Notes: generated by a model from the sequence alone, not told the origin. A stretch of DNA of 64,000 bases from Branchiostoma lanceolatum (GCF_035083965.1 NC_089722.1:33465958-33529957), one strand, 5' to 3'. Positions 1 through 12,224 are shown, numbered from the stretch's first letter. Translations and numbers: made by a program.

Positions 1-748
1 TAACACAAGTGACAAAGTCAATTTATAATATCGGCATGTGAAAGAAAGAAACGCGGTTTACTATTTTGCCAGATCTGTGTTAATGAGTAAACTATCTGTA
101 TGTATTGACCATTGAGAAAAGCCACTGGACGGTTTGTTTGATTAACCTGCTAATCCATTCACTGATCCTCCCGCGAGTCTGAATGATCAGTACAGCAATC
201 ATATATTACTCACAAATACACAAGATTAAGATATTTCTTGTCTTAATGTGCATTCTGAAACAATAAAATCACCCAATCTAAAATCATAAAATCACCCATT
301 AAATTATTATTAAGGTAACATGATCTTCGAGACCTCAGTATGCTACTGCAGTACTAATAACATCGATTGAGGATTTTTTCCTACTAGTAGGTAAAAAGAG
401 GATCATTTTACCTTTTACAATAAAGTAGAACAGATAAAGAGGATTAGTTTTAATACCGATTCTAAAATTCTAAAAAAAAATATGTTTACGTGGTCGCCAG
501 ATTGGACTGTAAAAGCTGAGTCACGGAATGCAGCGATCGGTGTTTTTTGGATCAATCATTCTACCTTTAATCTGACTTGCTCCCTAAAAGTAAATACCAT
601 TTTCTCACTGGAATGTATGGCCACATCAATTCTATTTGCTAATTTCTTTAAAGTAAATGATAGGAGCGACAGGGCGAAAAAAAAAGATTATTCAAGTATC
701 AAGATTTCACTGGCACATCTATGCAAGGTAGCAATTCCTTTGATCTAG

Positions 749-756
749 TGACGTCA
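749..756. promoter_or_regulatory. CRE-like TGACGTCA palindrome, kept in all three units
   Basis: The octamer TGACGTCA, the consensus CREB/ATF site, lies at 749-756, 14842-14849 and 27021-27028. A second copy lies about 290 bp downstream in unit 1 (1041-1048) and at matching places in the other units. Conservation among recent duplicates says little about function, and no adjacent gene is recognised. Confidence 0.2.
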
Positions 757-1088
757 TCAAAACAATGTAATACGTTTCCCGTAACTTAAGTACATGGAAA
801 AACACTTTGTTTCCAATCACTGAAACATTAATGTCTATTACAATGTTGTCACATTTTGTAATTAGTAGAAGCAAGGAGGTTTAATCAAGAGAAGAGAGCA
901 CTCTGTAAACGTCCTGGTGTGCGTTTTGTTTTCACCCGCGAGAGCCAAATGCGATCCTTTGTTTACCATCCGGCGCGGCGCCCCTTGCAAGTCTTATCAG
1001 CTTCCCCGCGTTTCCCGTGGTTTTCAAATGAGCGTAGTCCTGACGTCACAACCTCCGAATTCCCCGACCTCGCCACGAAGCCCGGCGA

Positions 1089-1204
1089 ATCCCCCTGTCT
1101 CCCCCTCTCTCTCTTCCCCTCTCTATCCCCCTCTCTCTCCCCCTCTCTCTCTCCCCCTCTCTCCCTCCCCCTCTCTCTCTCCCCCCGCCTCCTCTCTCTC
1201 TCTT
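1089..1204 (+). repeat. CT-rich polypyrimidine tract, unit 1
   Basis: The tract is almost pure pyrimidine, built from CCCCTCTCTCT-type runs. It matches 15346-15486 and 27525-27662 and is shorter here. It produces the spurious Ser/Pro/Leu-rich and Arg/Glu-rich reading frames on the two strands. Confidence 0.9.
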
Positions 1205-2824
1205 GCATCATACCGAAACTCCTAAATTGCGAATCGCTGGCAACATTTTCTTGGGGCAAATCACTAGCAATTTCATCCCGGGGAGGTGGCAGATTGCTGG
1301 GACACCGGCAGCGATACTTGAAACACCTGCTCACACTGGCATGCATAACGTGCCTACGATTGTTTTGATGAGGTAGTAACATATTTCGTGTTAGGAACAG
1401 CGCACAACGAAATTAGGTTGATGGCTTGGAAAACTTTTAGCCATTGACCGGATTCTATCACCAAGAAAGCGGATGTCGTCTGTGAGTACATTACAAATTA
1501 GCCTGAAATGTAAAGGGTGTTTGGCTGGTGAAGACATTTAGATCGGTCCTCCGCTTGCTCTTGTACGCTGCGTTAGGTGGTTTATGTTTGTCGCATGTAC
1601 GTACGTTACTATTAAAAGTAACACAGCAAAGCGTTTAGATTAGCCGCCCGGGACATTATAGAGGATTTCCGTTCTAATGACATTTTACAATCATTCTCAC
1701 TTTCTGAAGGATGACAAGTTTTTGCTGCCATTCGTAACCCAAAGAATGAAAATAAAATGTTTACAGCAATAAATGGAACATTCGTTAGCGTTGTTTGATG
1801 CTCTAAACGTTACTTACTGATCTAGTGTAACAAAGCTGCCTAGTTTCTGGATGCACGTCTTCTTACTGCTTAACATAATGCAGCCTTAGCTGTAAATTAT
1901 TTCGACGAAAAAGCGAGCTGGCACTGTTGCCAACGCCGTGAGCCTAATCGCAGTCTCCACAGAAAAATGACAGCGAAATGACGATGTGAAGAATTGAACT
2001 TAGGCCTGTAGTCTGTCCACAAACTCAGCGAACTCGCTCACGCACACACCAAAGAACACACGACACTATTTGGAATATCGTCACGGAACTCAGCTATTTA
2101 TTTAAATCCCTCATTACCAAAAAGGCAAGCCTGACTATATTGCAACTAAAAAAGATAAATACAGAGGTAACTGCTCAGACATGAATCTTGAAAAAAAGGA
2201 AAGGCTAGCAGACGATTTCCTACTTTTTAGGTAAGTTTCACAAGATTTAAGCCCCTGAAGATGCCATGTGTCTGCTAACATGTGCAACACAGCGTAATTT
2301 GTTTAGAGTAAGCATTTTCAAGCAATACAAAAACAAGACATACCGATTATCCACACAAAAAGAAACAAGGTTAAGACATACCTATAAAACACCGTGTGCT
2401 CCCTACCTCCTCAGCAACGCCCCGGCCCACTGTGTTTGGTGCGACTCCGGGATAGCACTAGGCGGTACGAACTGGTCAGCCTACTGAATTATTTATTGTT
2501 TATCCCACGTTCCAACACGCACTGTTCGGTAGGACTCTGGAATAACACAGGTAGCAAAAAAGGGTTAGCCTACTAGACCATCTATTGTTTACCTCGCGTT
2601 CCGACACGCACTGATCGGAACGACTCTAGGATAACACTAGTAAAATATACGAACGCGCTCACTGTATACAGTTAAAAGGGGGGGGGGGATGAAAATAGTT
2701 CTTGCGCATAATCTCATCAAAAATTTTACCTTCGCCATGAAGGTTATGTTTTCCTTAATTTACACTGATTGTTAGTAACAGTTCTAAATTTCTATGTGTG
2801 AGCCACCAAAACAACTTCTCTCAC

Positions 2825-2905
2825 CTACTGTCATATCACGTCGAATACACCCAATCTCGTTTGATCTAATTTAAGCAACGTCGAGTCCGGTCAGTACTTA
2901 TGCGC
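2825..2905 (+). pseudogene. 5S rRNA-like sequence, unit 1 (pseudogene or SINE3-type head)
   Basis: Over about 80 nt the + strand aligns with animal 5S rRNA from near its 5' end through the internal control region. My hand alignment gives about 70-75% identity with one 2-nt gap. Shared landmarks are the CTAC start, GATCTCGT-like and TGATCT blocks, TAAGCA, and a GTCG...GGT.AGTACTT block equivalent to the A-box to C-box region. The 3' third is poorly matched. Known 5S derivatives are dispersed pseudogenes and SINE3 elements; no LINE-like tail is visible, so a pseudogene is simplest. Confidence 0.55.
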
Positions 2906-3218
2906 CCCCAAGTCCCTATTTCTAAACCTGGGTTCGGGATCGCCGGGATCGAAATCGGGGGTATCGTATAATCACGCATTATGAGATATTCAAGACCTGA
3001 AATCATGCATTATCAGGTGTTTGAGGCCTAAAAAAATATGGCGAATGATCTAAGGAGCCCCCATTTAAGTTCAGAAAGACACCTCATCTGCTTGAAGATG
3101 TAAGTTATATCTATTTAAAGTAAGAAGATGTTACAAATTGCAATACATTGAGAACTAGTTATTTGTTGTTGTCGCTGGTAGTTTTGTTTTATGTGCCAGA
3201 GGGTGTCCACGTAATAGA

Positions 3219-3712
3219 AACCAGAAAGGCAACATGAAATATGACATCCGTAGCTTCTATGGTAAGGGATATGCATTAATTATGCATAAACCCCTCATTA
3301 GCATAATTTATGGCCAGGTTTCCTGACCTTTCCTAAAGGTACCCACATGTTAAATATGAAATCCGTAGCCTTTACATTAAAGGAAATACAATGTTATACC
3401 TAAATTATGCAAATTAGGTCCGCATAAGCATATTTTATGGCCCGGTGTATTAACCTGTCCTAGAATTACCAACATCTGAAATATGACATCCTTAGCCTTT
3501 ACGGCAAGGGATATGCATGATCTGTGCAAATGATGCATTGATTAACATAATTTATGGCTAGGTTTTCTGACCTTTCCTTATGATGCCTACATCTCAAATA
3601 TGACACCCGTAGCCTTTACGGTAAGGGAAATACACGTGTATGCATAAATTTTGCAAATGGGGTCCTTATTAGCATAATTCATGGACAAGTGTGTCCACCT
3701 TTCCTAAGGGTT
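3219..3712 (+). repeat. ~120-bp degenerate tandem array, unit 1
   Basis: About four copies carry a conserved AAATATGACATCC start, a GTAGCCTTTACGG block, ATGCAAATTAGG and TTAGCATAATTTATGG. Copy starts at 3236, 3354, 3480 and 3596 give periods of 116-126 bp. Similar ATGCAAAT...TTTGCATAA modules lie near 34700 and 35330, so the array may descend from the same Helitron-like family. Confidence 0.8.
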
Positions 3713-4442
3713 CATCTGACACGAGTTCATCTGACGCGAGACCAAGCGGGCTCATGTGACTTTGATGTTTTTCTGCTGGGATTATCTGCATTTTTATCTG
3801 AAGCATCTGGATGGAAAGGTGTAGGAATGTCAGCATCACGGAGACCCACACTGAGAACTTTGCTTCATTTGACCTGAGCGACTGGGACCCTGAGCCGTCA
3901 AGATCTTGAAAGGAACACACTCTACCACAAAATACAAACAGTGGTATTCGTGGATACGAAAAAAATAAAAGTTTAATTGAGTTTGAACGAATAAAAGCAT
4001 GTTTTCGGCGTTTTGGGCCGGGGAGCGGAAAGCTCATGGAGAAGATGGGGGGGGGGGGGGTGATTGGCTTGGGTTGGGTCGAGTATAGTAGCTGCAACGC
4101 TAATTTCAATTACAATAGGTCATTTTGGCGGCAAAACCTGGCCGGGTCAGACCTGGGAGGATAATTGCTGCTAAATTATGCAGGCACCATCGATGTTCGG
4201 TGACGGACGTGTTCACTGTGCAGGGCATGCATCCAAATTTCCCGCCAGCTGCGCGAGAATTTACAGGGTGCTTCCACGTCCTGCACAGGAAGTGGTGCAT
4301 TCCCGGTATTTCCCAGGTCGGCACGGGCCCCGTGCAGAAGAGCTGTGCAGGTCAGCACGGCCTGGAGATTGACGGAAAACTCGACTTTGCAGGCACGTAA
4401 AACATGATTTCCACCCCGGAAATTCGGATTTCCATGCATTGT

Positions 4443-4770
4443 ACACCTAGAATAAGTTCCTTGTTCACAATTAAAATTCTTGTACCAGGAATACCTTTCT
4501 GTCCTCAAGACTGAAGTTCTTACACCTACAATGTGTTCCTTGTTCTAAAATTACGATTCTTGTACCAGGAATACCTTTCTGTTCTCAAGACTGAATTTCT
4601 TACACCTATAATAAGTTCCTTGTTCACAATTTATATTCTTGTACCAGATAAACTTTCTGTTCTTAAGACTGAAGTTCTTACAGCTAGAGTTAGTTTCTTG
4701 TAAGTAGAAGTGTTTCTTGTATCTTTCTTTCCCCAAGACTGTTTTCCTTAAAACCTAGAAACAGTTCCTT
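4443..4770 (+). repeat. ~100-bp tandem array, unit 1
   Basis: Roughly three copies repeat the blocks GTTCCTTGTTC, ATTCTTGTACCAGG, CTTTCTGTTCTCAAGACTG and TTCTTACACCTA at about 100-bp spacing. No coding or RNA signature is visible. Confidence 0.7.
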
Positions 4771-5971
4771 AATGTAAGATTAATATATTGTATCAAGAAT
4801 ACCACTGAATTGATAGTATGTTCCAAACATATTTAATATCATCAAGAAGTTCAGTGCAAGTTTTCGGTGTTTTGTACGTTAACAACAATTCTTAGATAAA
4901 TGTTGCAGGTACAAATGCCAATTTGTAATATTTCCTAACATCGTCAATTTGTAATACGCCCGTATCTCGTCATCATGCATGCATCTATTTTCCTGATACT
5001 TTTCCTGCATGTGAATAACTAATTGCAGTTCTACAACAGTCAGACTGTCAGTGCTGTAGTGTTGTCGTTCCTATAACTGACGACTTAATTGTAAGAAGCT
5101 TTTCCAAACTGGATACGGGGATATCTTCTCTGGTCTAGCATATTTATAAGCCTAGAAGAAAAAAAAAAGACTATATGAATGATTGTTAATCCCTATATCG
5201 CCCCCCATCCCCCTGATACTGTTCATGCGAATAACTGGTTGTCATTCCTATCCACCTTATCCAACATTCAAATACCATCCTAAACTTGAGATGTGGGCAT
5301 CATCTTTTGTTCAACAGGTTTCTAAGCCTAAAACAACACCCAGGACAAGGTCTGACTTTATGGTGAATGATTGTCAATCAGGACCTATATCGCCCTCCTC
5401 CCACTGTAAAGACATTGTGTATCAGCATGATGTGTCAATGTGTTTTCCTTTTCTTGAAAATATGTTGCAGGTATTCTTGTACTCATGTTACAGAAGTTGC
5501 AATAACTGGTTGGCTTTATCAATCAACCACAAGAATGAGACTTAGCACATTAGTTAGCAAATTATGATAATTTCCAAGTACCTGGGGCAGACTTGCAGCT
5601 TCGTCCGGGCTCGGGTAGCATTTTGGAACTTCAAAAATGTTATCCATGTTGTCTATAGGGTCCCACATGACACACATAAGTGTCCTTACGAAATCTGCCA
5701 CATCTTTGCCCTAAATGTTGTAAAATCTAACGCACATCAGACGGATATCTCTTAGGACAGAAATTATCAACGGGCTGAATTCAAATTTTGGAGCAAAGGA
5801 TGATGGGAGTAATTTCCCATTATTCTTAGCAAAATTAGCATTCTTGTTTCGATAATTTATTTCTTAAACCGTCTGATATTCAGGAAATAAAAGAATATCA
5901 TTCTGATTTCATTTGTTTTTTTCCATCTCTTGACATTTAAACTCAGTTACTTTTGAAAGTGTTTATCAGGA

Positions 5972-6589
5972 ATGATCAAACATCTGAAGCCCAACAGGAT
6001 GTCGAGGGGCAGAAATGTGAAATGCTTCACACATCGCGGAGCACGCATTGAACAGTTGGTTGCCCCGGCCCGCAGAATTGTTTCATCTGAGAACCCACAT
6101 TCTGTAATCATACATGCTGGTACCAACAATAACCAAGACTCAGTTCAGGCGGTTATTGACAAAACCCACAACCTGACAACAACTCTCCGGGAGACTGGTG
6201 CACGGAACATCGCGGTATCCGGCGTCATCTCGCGAGCTGATACCGATCCAGAACGAACACACTTGATCAATCTTGGGCTGGCTGGATTGTGTACTTCTAA
6301 TGGTATGACTTTTATTGACAACAGCAACATTGGACCTTACTACTTATGCACTGATGGAGTACACTTGAACAATCGGGGAACTATCCAGCTGGCGATGAAC
6401 TTGATCAGCTTTATCAGGGGTGAGAAGCAACAGAGGATTCGTGTCGGGACGTCCTACTCCGACGCCGTGAGGTCGCCAACAGCAACGACGGTGGATTTTC
6501 ACGGACGGGGAGCTCCCAGCAGCAGGTGGAACTTCCGGACAGCGGAGCAGACGAGACTACTGAGGATGGCCGAAAGAATGTGGGACTAA
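5972..6589 (+). pseudogene. LINE A ORF1, SGNH/GDSL-esterase domain, N-terminally truncated
   Basis: The 205 residues match the esterase-type ORF1 of CR1-group LINEs, thought to act in RNP formation or membrane association. Visible are a HAGTNN block at residues about 49-54 (block III with the Asn of the oxyanion hole) and TDGVHLN near residue 130 (the Asp-x-x-His of block V). The copy begins with the residues that normally follow the Gly-Asp-Ser block, so the nucleophilic serine appears to be lost. The apparent ATG is an accident of the truncation. The ORF overlaps the start of ORF2 by about 64 nt in another frame. Confidence 0.8.
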
Positions 6590-8577
6590 GTACTAAGGAC
6601 AACAATTTACCATCTTTGACTAGAAGGCTGCCATCTTTCTTGCTTAGTAATGCTCGATCCCTTTTAAATAAGTTAGAAGACCTTTCTGTTTCTTTGAATG
6701 ACAATAAGGTAGATATTGCCATCATTTCTGAAACCTGGTTTTCTTATGAGCATCCTCCAGAATGTACACATGTGAATGGCTTTAACCTATTTTCTCGATG
6801 TCGTACCGAAGGCCGCGGTGGAGGAGTTGCTATATATGTTAAAGATTCCATACCTACAGAAATCATAAATTTTATTGAAGTACCCATAGAACTTGAGTGT
6901 CTGTGGGTACTGGTCAAGCCCTTTTGGCTGCCACGCTCAATTTCTAATATTGCTATTTGTGCAGTTTATAACCCTCCAGCGTCTTCGTACCAGGAAATGT
7001 TATGTAAACACATCATAGACAGCATTGATATGGTTAATACTAGATACCCTAATGCGGGAATATGTGTTTTGGGGGATTTTAATAGATGTGATATCAGTAA
7101 TATTGTCCATGGAACCCAGCTAAATCAGCTTGTAACACAGCCCACCAGGGGAGAAGCCATTCTTGATCTGATTATTACAAATTTAAAGCCCTTTTATCAG
7201 GATCCTCGAATCGAGGAACCTTTGGCAATGAGTGATCATAATACGGTAATATGGTCTCCCCGTGATCATATACCTATTAATACTAAAACTAGGTCACAAT
7301 TTCGCCCTTTTAAAGATTCCGAGGTCCGCTCTTTCGGACAATGGATTTCGTCACACCCGTGGACAGAAGTCTTTGATGCCCACGATATCCAGAGTAAAGT
7401 TAATACTTTCTATCAAACTCTTCAAAGGAGAATAGACCTCCATTTTCCTATGAAATCTGTTGTTAAGCACAATTCAGACAAAGAATGGGTCACCCCTCAA
7501 ATTAAATCTCTTATCAAGAGAAGACAACAAGCTTTTCATTCCCGTAATATGATATTATATAGAAAGCTAAGGAACCGTGTGAACCGATTGTGTACGAAGG
7601 CAAGGAAAAGACATTATGTTCATAAGATACATGTTTTAAAGAAGGAGAATCCAGCAAGATGGCACATGTCTATACGAAACATTCTTAATGTCCGCCGTAA
7701 TGTATCAGTGTCTGTTCCCAGCACCTCACCTCTAACTGACAAAGAGATCGCTGCTGCGATCAATCGCCACTTTTCAGACATTGTGAACCAACTTCCATGT
7801 CTTGATTTCGAATCGTTGCCGTCTTACCTGCCTTCTCCTTCAAAACCGCCGCATATTCATTCGTATGAAGTTTATGAAATTTTGAAACGCCTTGATGCCA
7901 GGAAAAGTTGTGGTCCGGATAACATTTCCCCCAAAATCGTCAAAACGTTTGCTGTTGAATTAAGTGACATTCTTGCCCATCTTTTCAATTGCTCTTTGGA
8001 GGAGGGGCGTGTCCCCAAACAATGGAAGGAGGCTGTTATTTCTCCAATTCCAAAGAAAAGCCCAGCATCAGTAGAAAATCTACGACCTATATCACTTACG
8101 TCTGTCTTTATAAAAACGTTCGAATCCTTTATTACTAAATGGGTTCTTCAAGACATAGACAAAGTTTTGGACCCCAACCAATATGGCAGCAGAAAGGGGC
8201 GCTCATCAGTTCACTACTTAATGAATTTGATCGACTCTATTCTTCGTGACGCTGAAACCCCCAAAACTGTTCAGACTGTTCTGTTAACTGATTTTAGCAA
8301 GGCGTACGATAGAATCGATCATACTCTACTAATCCGTAAACTGTTGACTTGTGGTGTACGCACTTCAATCTTACCATGGATTTGTAGTTTTCTTAATGAC
8401 CGTACACAGTGTGTTCGGTACCGAGGTGTAACATCGTTTTGGGAGAAAATTGCATCAGGAGTTCCACAAGGTACAAAATTAGGACCTGTCCTCTTTTTAG
8501 TATATGTAAATGATGCGATGCAATTTTTTCTTAACAGATGGAAGTATGTAGATGATCTAACGGTAAAAGAAGTAGTA
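6526..8577 (+). pseudogene. LINE A ORF2, endonuclease plus most of the reverse transcriptase (5' part)
   Basis: ORF2 of a CR1-like LINE makes the nick and primes reverse transcription at the target. The apurinic-type endonuclease comes first, with the NARSL block near residue 43, SETW near 69, LGDFNR near 183 and SDHN near 240. The reverse transcriptase follows, with CGPDNISPKI, LRPISLTS, TDFSKAYDRIDH, GVPQGTKLGP and the catalytic YVDD at about 8547-8558. Soon after YVDD the frame runs into the T tract that is the 3' end of LINE B. The rest of the protein resumes at about 11305. Confidence 0.9.
8563..8575 (+). repeat. Target-site duplication of LINE B, left copy
   Basis: GTAAAAGAAGTAG here matches GTAAAGAAAGTAG at 11292-11304 with two mismatches. 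The two copies flank LINE B exactly, as expected for a duplication made by target-primed reverse transcription. Confidence 0.75.
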
Positions 8578-11291
8578 ATGTTTTTTTTTTTTTTTTTTTT
8601 TATTGAGAAAGACAAATTCTTATCACTACACAGTCGTAGCCCGAAGGCTAAATTGATATCGACGTGATATTACACAGATTGACTGTTGGCAATAGAAAAA
8701 AGCGAACTATAGCATAGGAATATTTAAAATCAGCACAATACATAGATATATACAGACGGGTTTTAAAAACACCAATGCTAGCGACACATAGTCAAAACCT
8801 AAAGGGAGGCTTCCGAACGGTATTCAGACGAGTGACATGTTAAGTACACGAACCATGTGCGGGACTGCGCTAGTTCTATATCGTTCTGTTCTACACTTAG
8901 GCATGTCCAGATTGTTCGCAGACCGGGTCTGACGGTGGCTAATGTTCGCTCTTGTTGGCGGTAGGAGGTGCCGATATTGCTCGGACACCATGAGAGATTT
9001 AGCAAACTTTAGAGTCAGATTCGAGCGTCTGGAGTGCAGGGATGGCAGGCCGAGGTGTGCGCAGGCTTCGGCGTAGCAGGTGTAGTCTCGTCCTAGGATG
9101 ATGCGTACTGCCCTGCGCTGGATTCTTTCGATCTTGTTGTTCAGCTCTGTTGTCAGACCAGGGTGCCAGACAGGGGCTGCGTACTCAGTCACGGGTCGAA
9201 TGTAGGAAGTGTACACGATAACAAGGTCATCCTTCGGAGTGTGGAAGTGCTTCAGTCTACGCAAAAGGAATAACCGCTGGCTTGCTTTGTTGTAGATGAA
9301 GTTGACATGCACATTCCATTTTAGATCCGACTGCAGGTATACTCCAAGGATCCTCATGATCTCCACTTGTTCCAGGACATTGTCATTAATCTTGAGCGGG
9401 GGAGGGGGGTGCAGAGCCCTGCTGAACTGGACATGGAGTACCTTACATTTACCAGGATGGAGGACCATACGACTTTCATGGGACCAAGTGTTCAGGTCTG
9501 TTAAGTCTTGTTGGATGTTCGAGGGTTGTGAAGCGATTCTGGTTTCTAGCAAGTTCAGATCGTCAACGAACTTCCATCTCCTGGAAATGGCTTGTCGTGC
9601 TGCGCTGTTTATATAGGCTATAAATATTAGGGGGCCTAACAGTGTTCCCTGTGGGAGTCCACACGTTACTGACACGCTGTCAGACAAAACTCCATGGTAA
9701 CGGACCACCTGCTGTCTGTTCGCGAGGAAGTCCGATATCCATTTGGCTAGTGATGGTCGCAAGCCCAGTCCGATCAGCCGGCAGACAGCCACGGTGTGGT
9801 CCACCCGATCAAATGCCTTGCTGTAGTCGGTTGCCACCAGGGAGCTCATGGTGCCAGGTTTGTCGGAAGCCTTGAACAAGTCGTTTGTTAGGTCTAAAAG
9901 GCAATGGGTGGTAGAACGGCCTTTAAGGCAGCCGAACTGCTGAGGGTCAATTGCAGATTTGATGTCTGAAACAGCCCACTGAGTGATAAAACTTTCGGCG
10001 ACTTTACCTAGCAAGGACGTCAGTGATATGGGACGCAATTCTTTGACCGAGGGCGGTTTCGTTTTAGGCGCAGGTATTACGACGGCGCGTTTCCACTCTT
10101 CGGGGACAATACCCTGTTGCAGGGAGGCGTTAAGGATATCTGCTAGGGGAGTGCTCAATTCACATGCAAATTCTTTGAGTAGCTTTTCCGGTATCCCATC
10201 AGGCCCTGCGGCTTTTCTGGTTTTAACTTTCAGAAGTTTCTTGTACACATCCCATGGTTCTACCGATGGCGCTGGGAGTGCGGGTAGGTAAGACGGCAGA
10301 CGTGATGGGTCAATCGGTGGTAAAGACTGGATTACGGAGGCTAACGTCTTGTTGATTTCGTTGGCTGTTCTTCGATGATCGTTGCTGTTCAGACCTTCAA
10401 TGTGGATGATCGGTTCAGAACGGTTCATGTTGCACAAGGACTTGATCTCTCGGTGCCATTGGGCCACATTTTCCTTCTTCAGTGACTTTATTTTTTCGTT
10501 GTAGTGAGCTTTTTTCAGGTCCTTGATTTTCCGTTGCACCTTGTTTTTCAGACGTTTCCAGGTGGCAACATCATTACTCGCGAAGGCTTTCTGACGGGCT
10601 TGCATCAAAGATTTAACAGCAGGTGTCATCCAGGGTTTGTCTGACTGGTGCAAACGTATACACTTCCTGGGGAAGAACTGGTCAATCTTGGATTGAAGAG
10701 TGTTGTGCATAGCTTCGGATTTCTCCTTTACAGAATTGGCCGTCAAAACTTCGTACCATTGGTGGGAGGTAATCCACTGGCCAAATGAGCGCAGGCTCGA
10801 GTCACGGATGGGTCTACAAATCCGTTTTACAATCCTGTTGGTCGAAGACTTCTCTCTCGGCTGCATCAGCACGACACTGTGGTCGCTGTTGGCGAGAGGA
10901 TCCTCCACGGTAGGGGTTGAGTAGTACGGTTGTAAGTTTGTAATGATGAGGTCAAGCGTTGCTGTGCCCCTTGTAGGTTGGTTTATGACTTGTTTTAGGT
11001 CATGGCTTCTACACAGACTGCTTACTTCGACACGGTTGAAATCTCCCCCGACAATAATGCCTACGTCATGGTAATCTACCCGCAATGAGTCGACCGCCTC
11101 GACTAAGTGGTTAAGAAGTAGTTCAGTGTGTTGGGAATTCGGCGGGGAATACACAGCACAGATTGCCAGGCTAGAAACACTCCGTGGCAGACGATGGGGT
11201 CGTATTTTCACCCATATACACTCCAGGTCAACGGGCACCGGAATGTCAAGGACACTTGATGGGATGTCGTTTCTGACTGGTCGGACATATA
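8576..11291 (-). mobile_element. CR1-like LINE B, 5'-truncated, nested in LINE A
   Basis: A second non-LTR retrotransposon lies antisense inside LINE A. Its 3' end is a run of about 20 T on the + strand at 8581-8600, that is, a poly(A) tail. Its 5' end stops inside the endonuclease domain. A 13-bp near-perfect target duplication flanks it. Its protein is related to LINE A but distinct, so it is a different subfamily. Order of events: segmental duplication, LINE A, then LINE B. Confidence 0.9.
8824..11291 (-). pseudogene. LINE B ORF2, partial endonuclease plus complete reverse transcriptase
   Basis: The frame is uninterrupted for about 822 codons of LINE B; the open frame extends upstream into LINE A antisense sequence, which is not part of the protein. 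It contains the later endonuclease blocks (GGDFNR and NSDHSVV) but not the N-terminal Asn and Glu blocks. A full reverse transcriptase follows: AAGPDGIPEK, LRPISLTS, TDYSKAFDRVDH, GLPQGTLLGP and catalytic FVDD at about 9561-9572. The thumb region has SYIRPVTEYAAPVWH and RIQRRAVRIILG. The intact frame suggests a young insertion. The missing endonuclease half makes it non-autonomous. Confidence 0.88.
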
Positions 11292-11304
11292 GTAAAGAAA
11301 GTAG
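11292..11304 (+). repeat. Target-site duplication of LINE B, right copy
   Basis: This is the partner of 8563-8575, 11 of 13 bases identical, directly abutting the truncated 5' end of LINE B. Confidence 0.75.
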
Positions 11305-11899
11305 ACTTTTCAGTGAACAATCTTCTATGCAGACAGCAATTAACCAACTGGACACATGGTCATCACAAAATTGTATGTCATTGAATGAAGATAAGTGTAA
11401 ATTAATTTGTATCTCTTTCATGAAGGATCCTACCCCTTCCCCTGTAATGTTACTGAATGGCAAAGCCATTCAGTACACTGAGGATGCCTGTATTTTGGGT
11501 GTTTAGATTTCTGCCGACATGAAATGGGGAAAACATGTCACAACAATCATAAAAAAAGCAAGCTCGCGCCTTTTCTGGCTTAAAAAGCTAAAACGCTCTG
11601 GTGTCTGCACTGAAGATCTTTGCGAAATTTATTTACTATATGTCCGACCAGTCATAGAATATGCAGTCCCAGTATGGCACGCAGGTCTAACCACTCTACA
11701 ATCCCACCAACTTGAACGCATTCAAAAACGTGCCCTCAGAATCATACTTGGCAATAATTATACTTCCTATGCTGACGCACTTTCAACTTTTAACCTCTGC
11801 ACTTTAAAAGCAAGAAGGGAATCACTCTGTCTTAAGTTTGCAAAATCTCTGATGAATTCACCAACGTTTCGACCCTGGCTACCCCCCCACCCGCAATAA
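11305..11899 (+). pseudogene. LINE A ORF2, C-terminal thumb region (3' part)
   Basis: This is the continuation of LINE A ORF2 downstream of LINE B. It carries the conserved post-polymerase pattern: CKLICISF, a stop at 11504-11506 where the family reads LGV.I..D.KW, then YVRPVIEYAVPVWH, RIQKRALRIILG and the C-terminal LCLKFAKSL. The in-frame stop and the LINE B insertion both disable it. Sequence after 11899 still resembles the usual C-terminal tail, but frames are lost. Confidence 0.85.
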
Positions 11900-12224
11900 A
11901 GTTCACAATATGGACTTAAAAGGGGTTTCCAGCTTAGCATACCCTTTATAAGATCTGACAGGTACAGGAACAGTGCCATTCCGTACTTGTCAAAACTCCT
12001 GAACAGCGTATTGTAACTTATACCTATTGTGTAATCACCCTACTACCGTTTCTACATATCCTTGTTGTTCAGTTTTGGTTAGGTTCGTAAATATTGATGA
12101 TATTTTGTACAGTTGTGTATTCCCTGAAACTGCGTAATTCAGCCTTTTTACTTTGTATCATTAGGCTGCAATGTTGTTTTAGCTCTGTATGAATTTGCGA
12201 ATAAAACCATTAATATATATATAA

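Larger units (their letters stand above)
5971..12222 (+). mobile_element. CR1-like LINE A, 5'-truncated and interrupted by LINE B
   Basis: This non-LTR retrotransposon encodes an SGNH-esterase ORF1 and an endonuclease/reverse transcriptase ORF2, the arrangement of the CR1/L2 group. Comparison with the uninterrupted unit 2 site near 20211 places the insertion between TTTATCAGGA and AGTTACC, with no target duplication beyond 1-2 bp. It starts inside ORF1, so it is 5'-truncated. The 3' end follows an AATAAAACC block and closes in a short TA repeat rather than a long poly(A), as in CR1-group elements. LINE B splits it at 8576-11291. It cannot be autonomous. Confidence 0.9.

Noticed and set aside
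919..1382. Ser/Pro/Leu-rich and Arg/Glu-rich ORFs on both strands
   Set aside because: They are translations of the CT-only tract and recur with frameshifts in the other units.
2266..2487. 73-codon ORF present in all three units (also 16548 and 31180)
   Set aside because: The similarity follows from segmental duplication, substitutions are not biased to silent sites, and no motif is seen.
3669..4109. 146-codon - strand ORF
   Set aside because: It is truncated and altered by small indels in unit 2 and has no domain features.
4215..4445. Imperfect inverted repeat (GCATGCATCCAAATTTCC against GCATGGAAATCCGAATTTCC), also in unit 2 at 18455-18672
   Set aside because: The arms are short and mismatched and no target duplication is visible, so it is not called as an element.
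11126..11290. + strand ORF start inside LINE B
   Set aside because: It is an antisense shadow of the LINE B endonuclease; only the part after 11305 is real LINE A ORF2.
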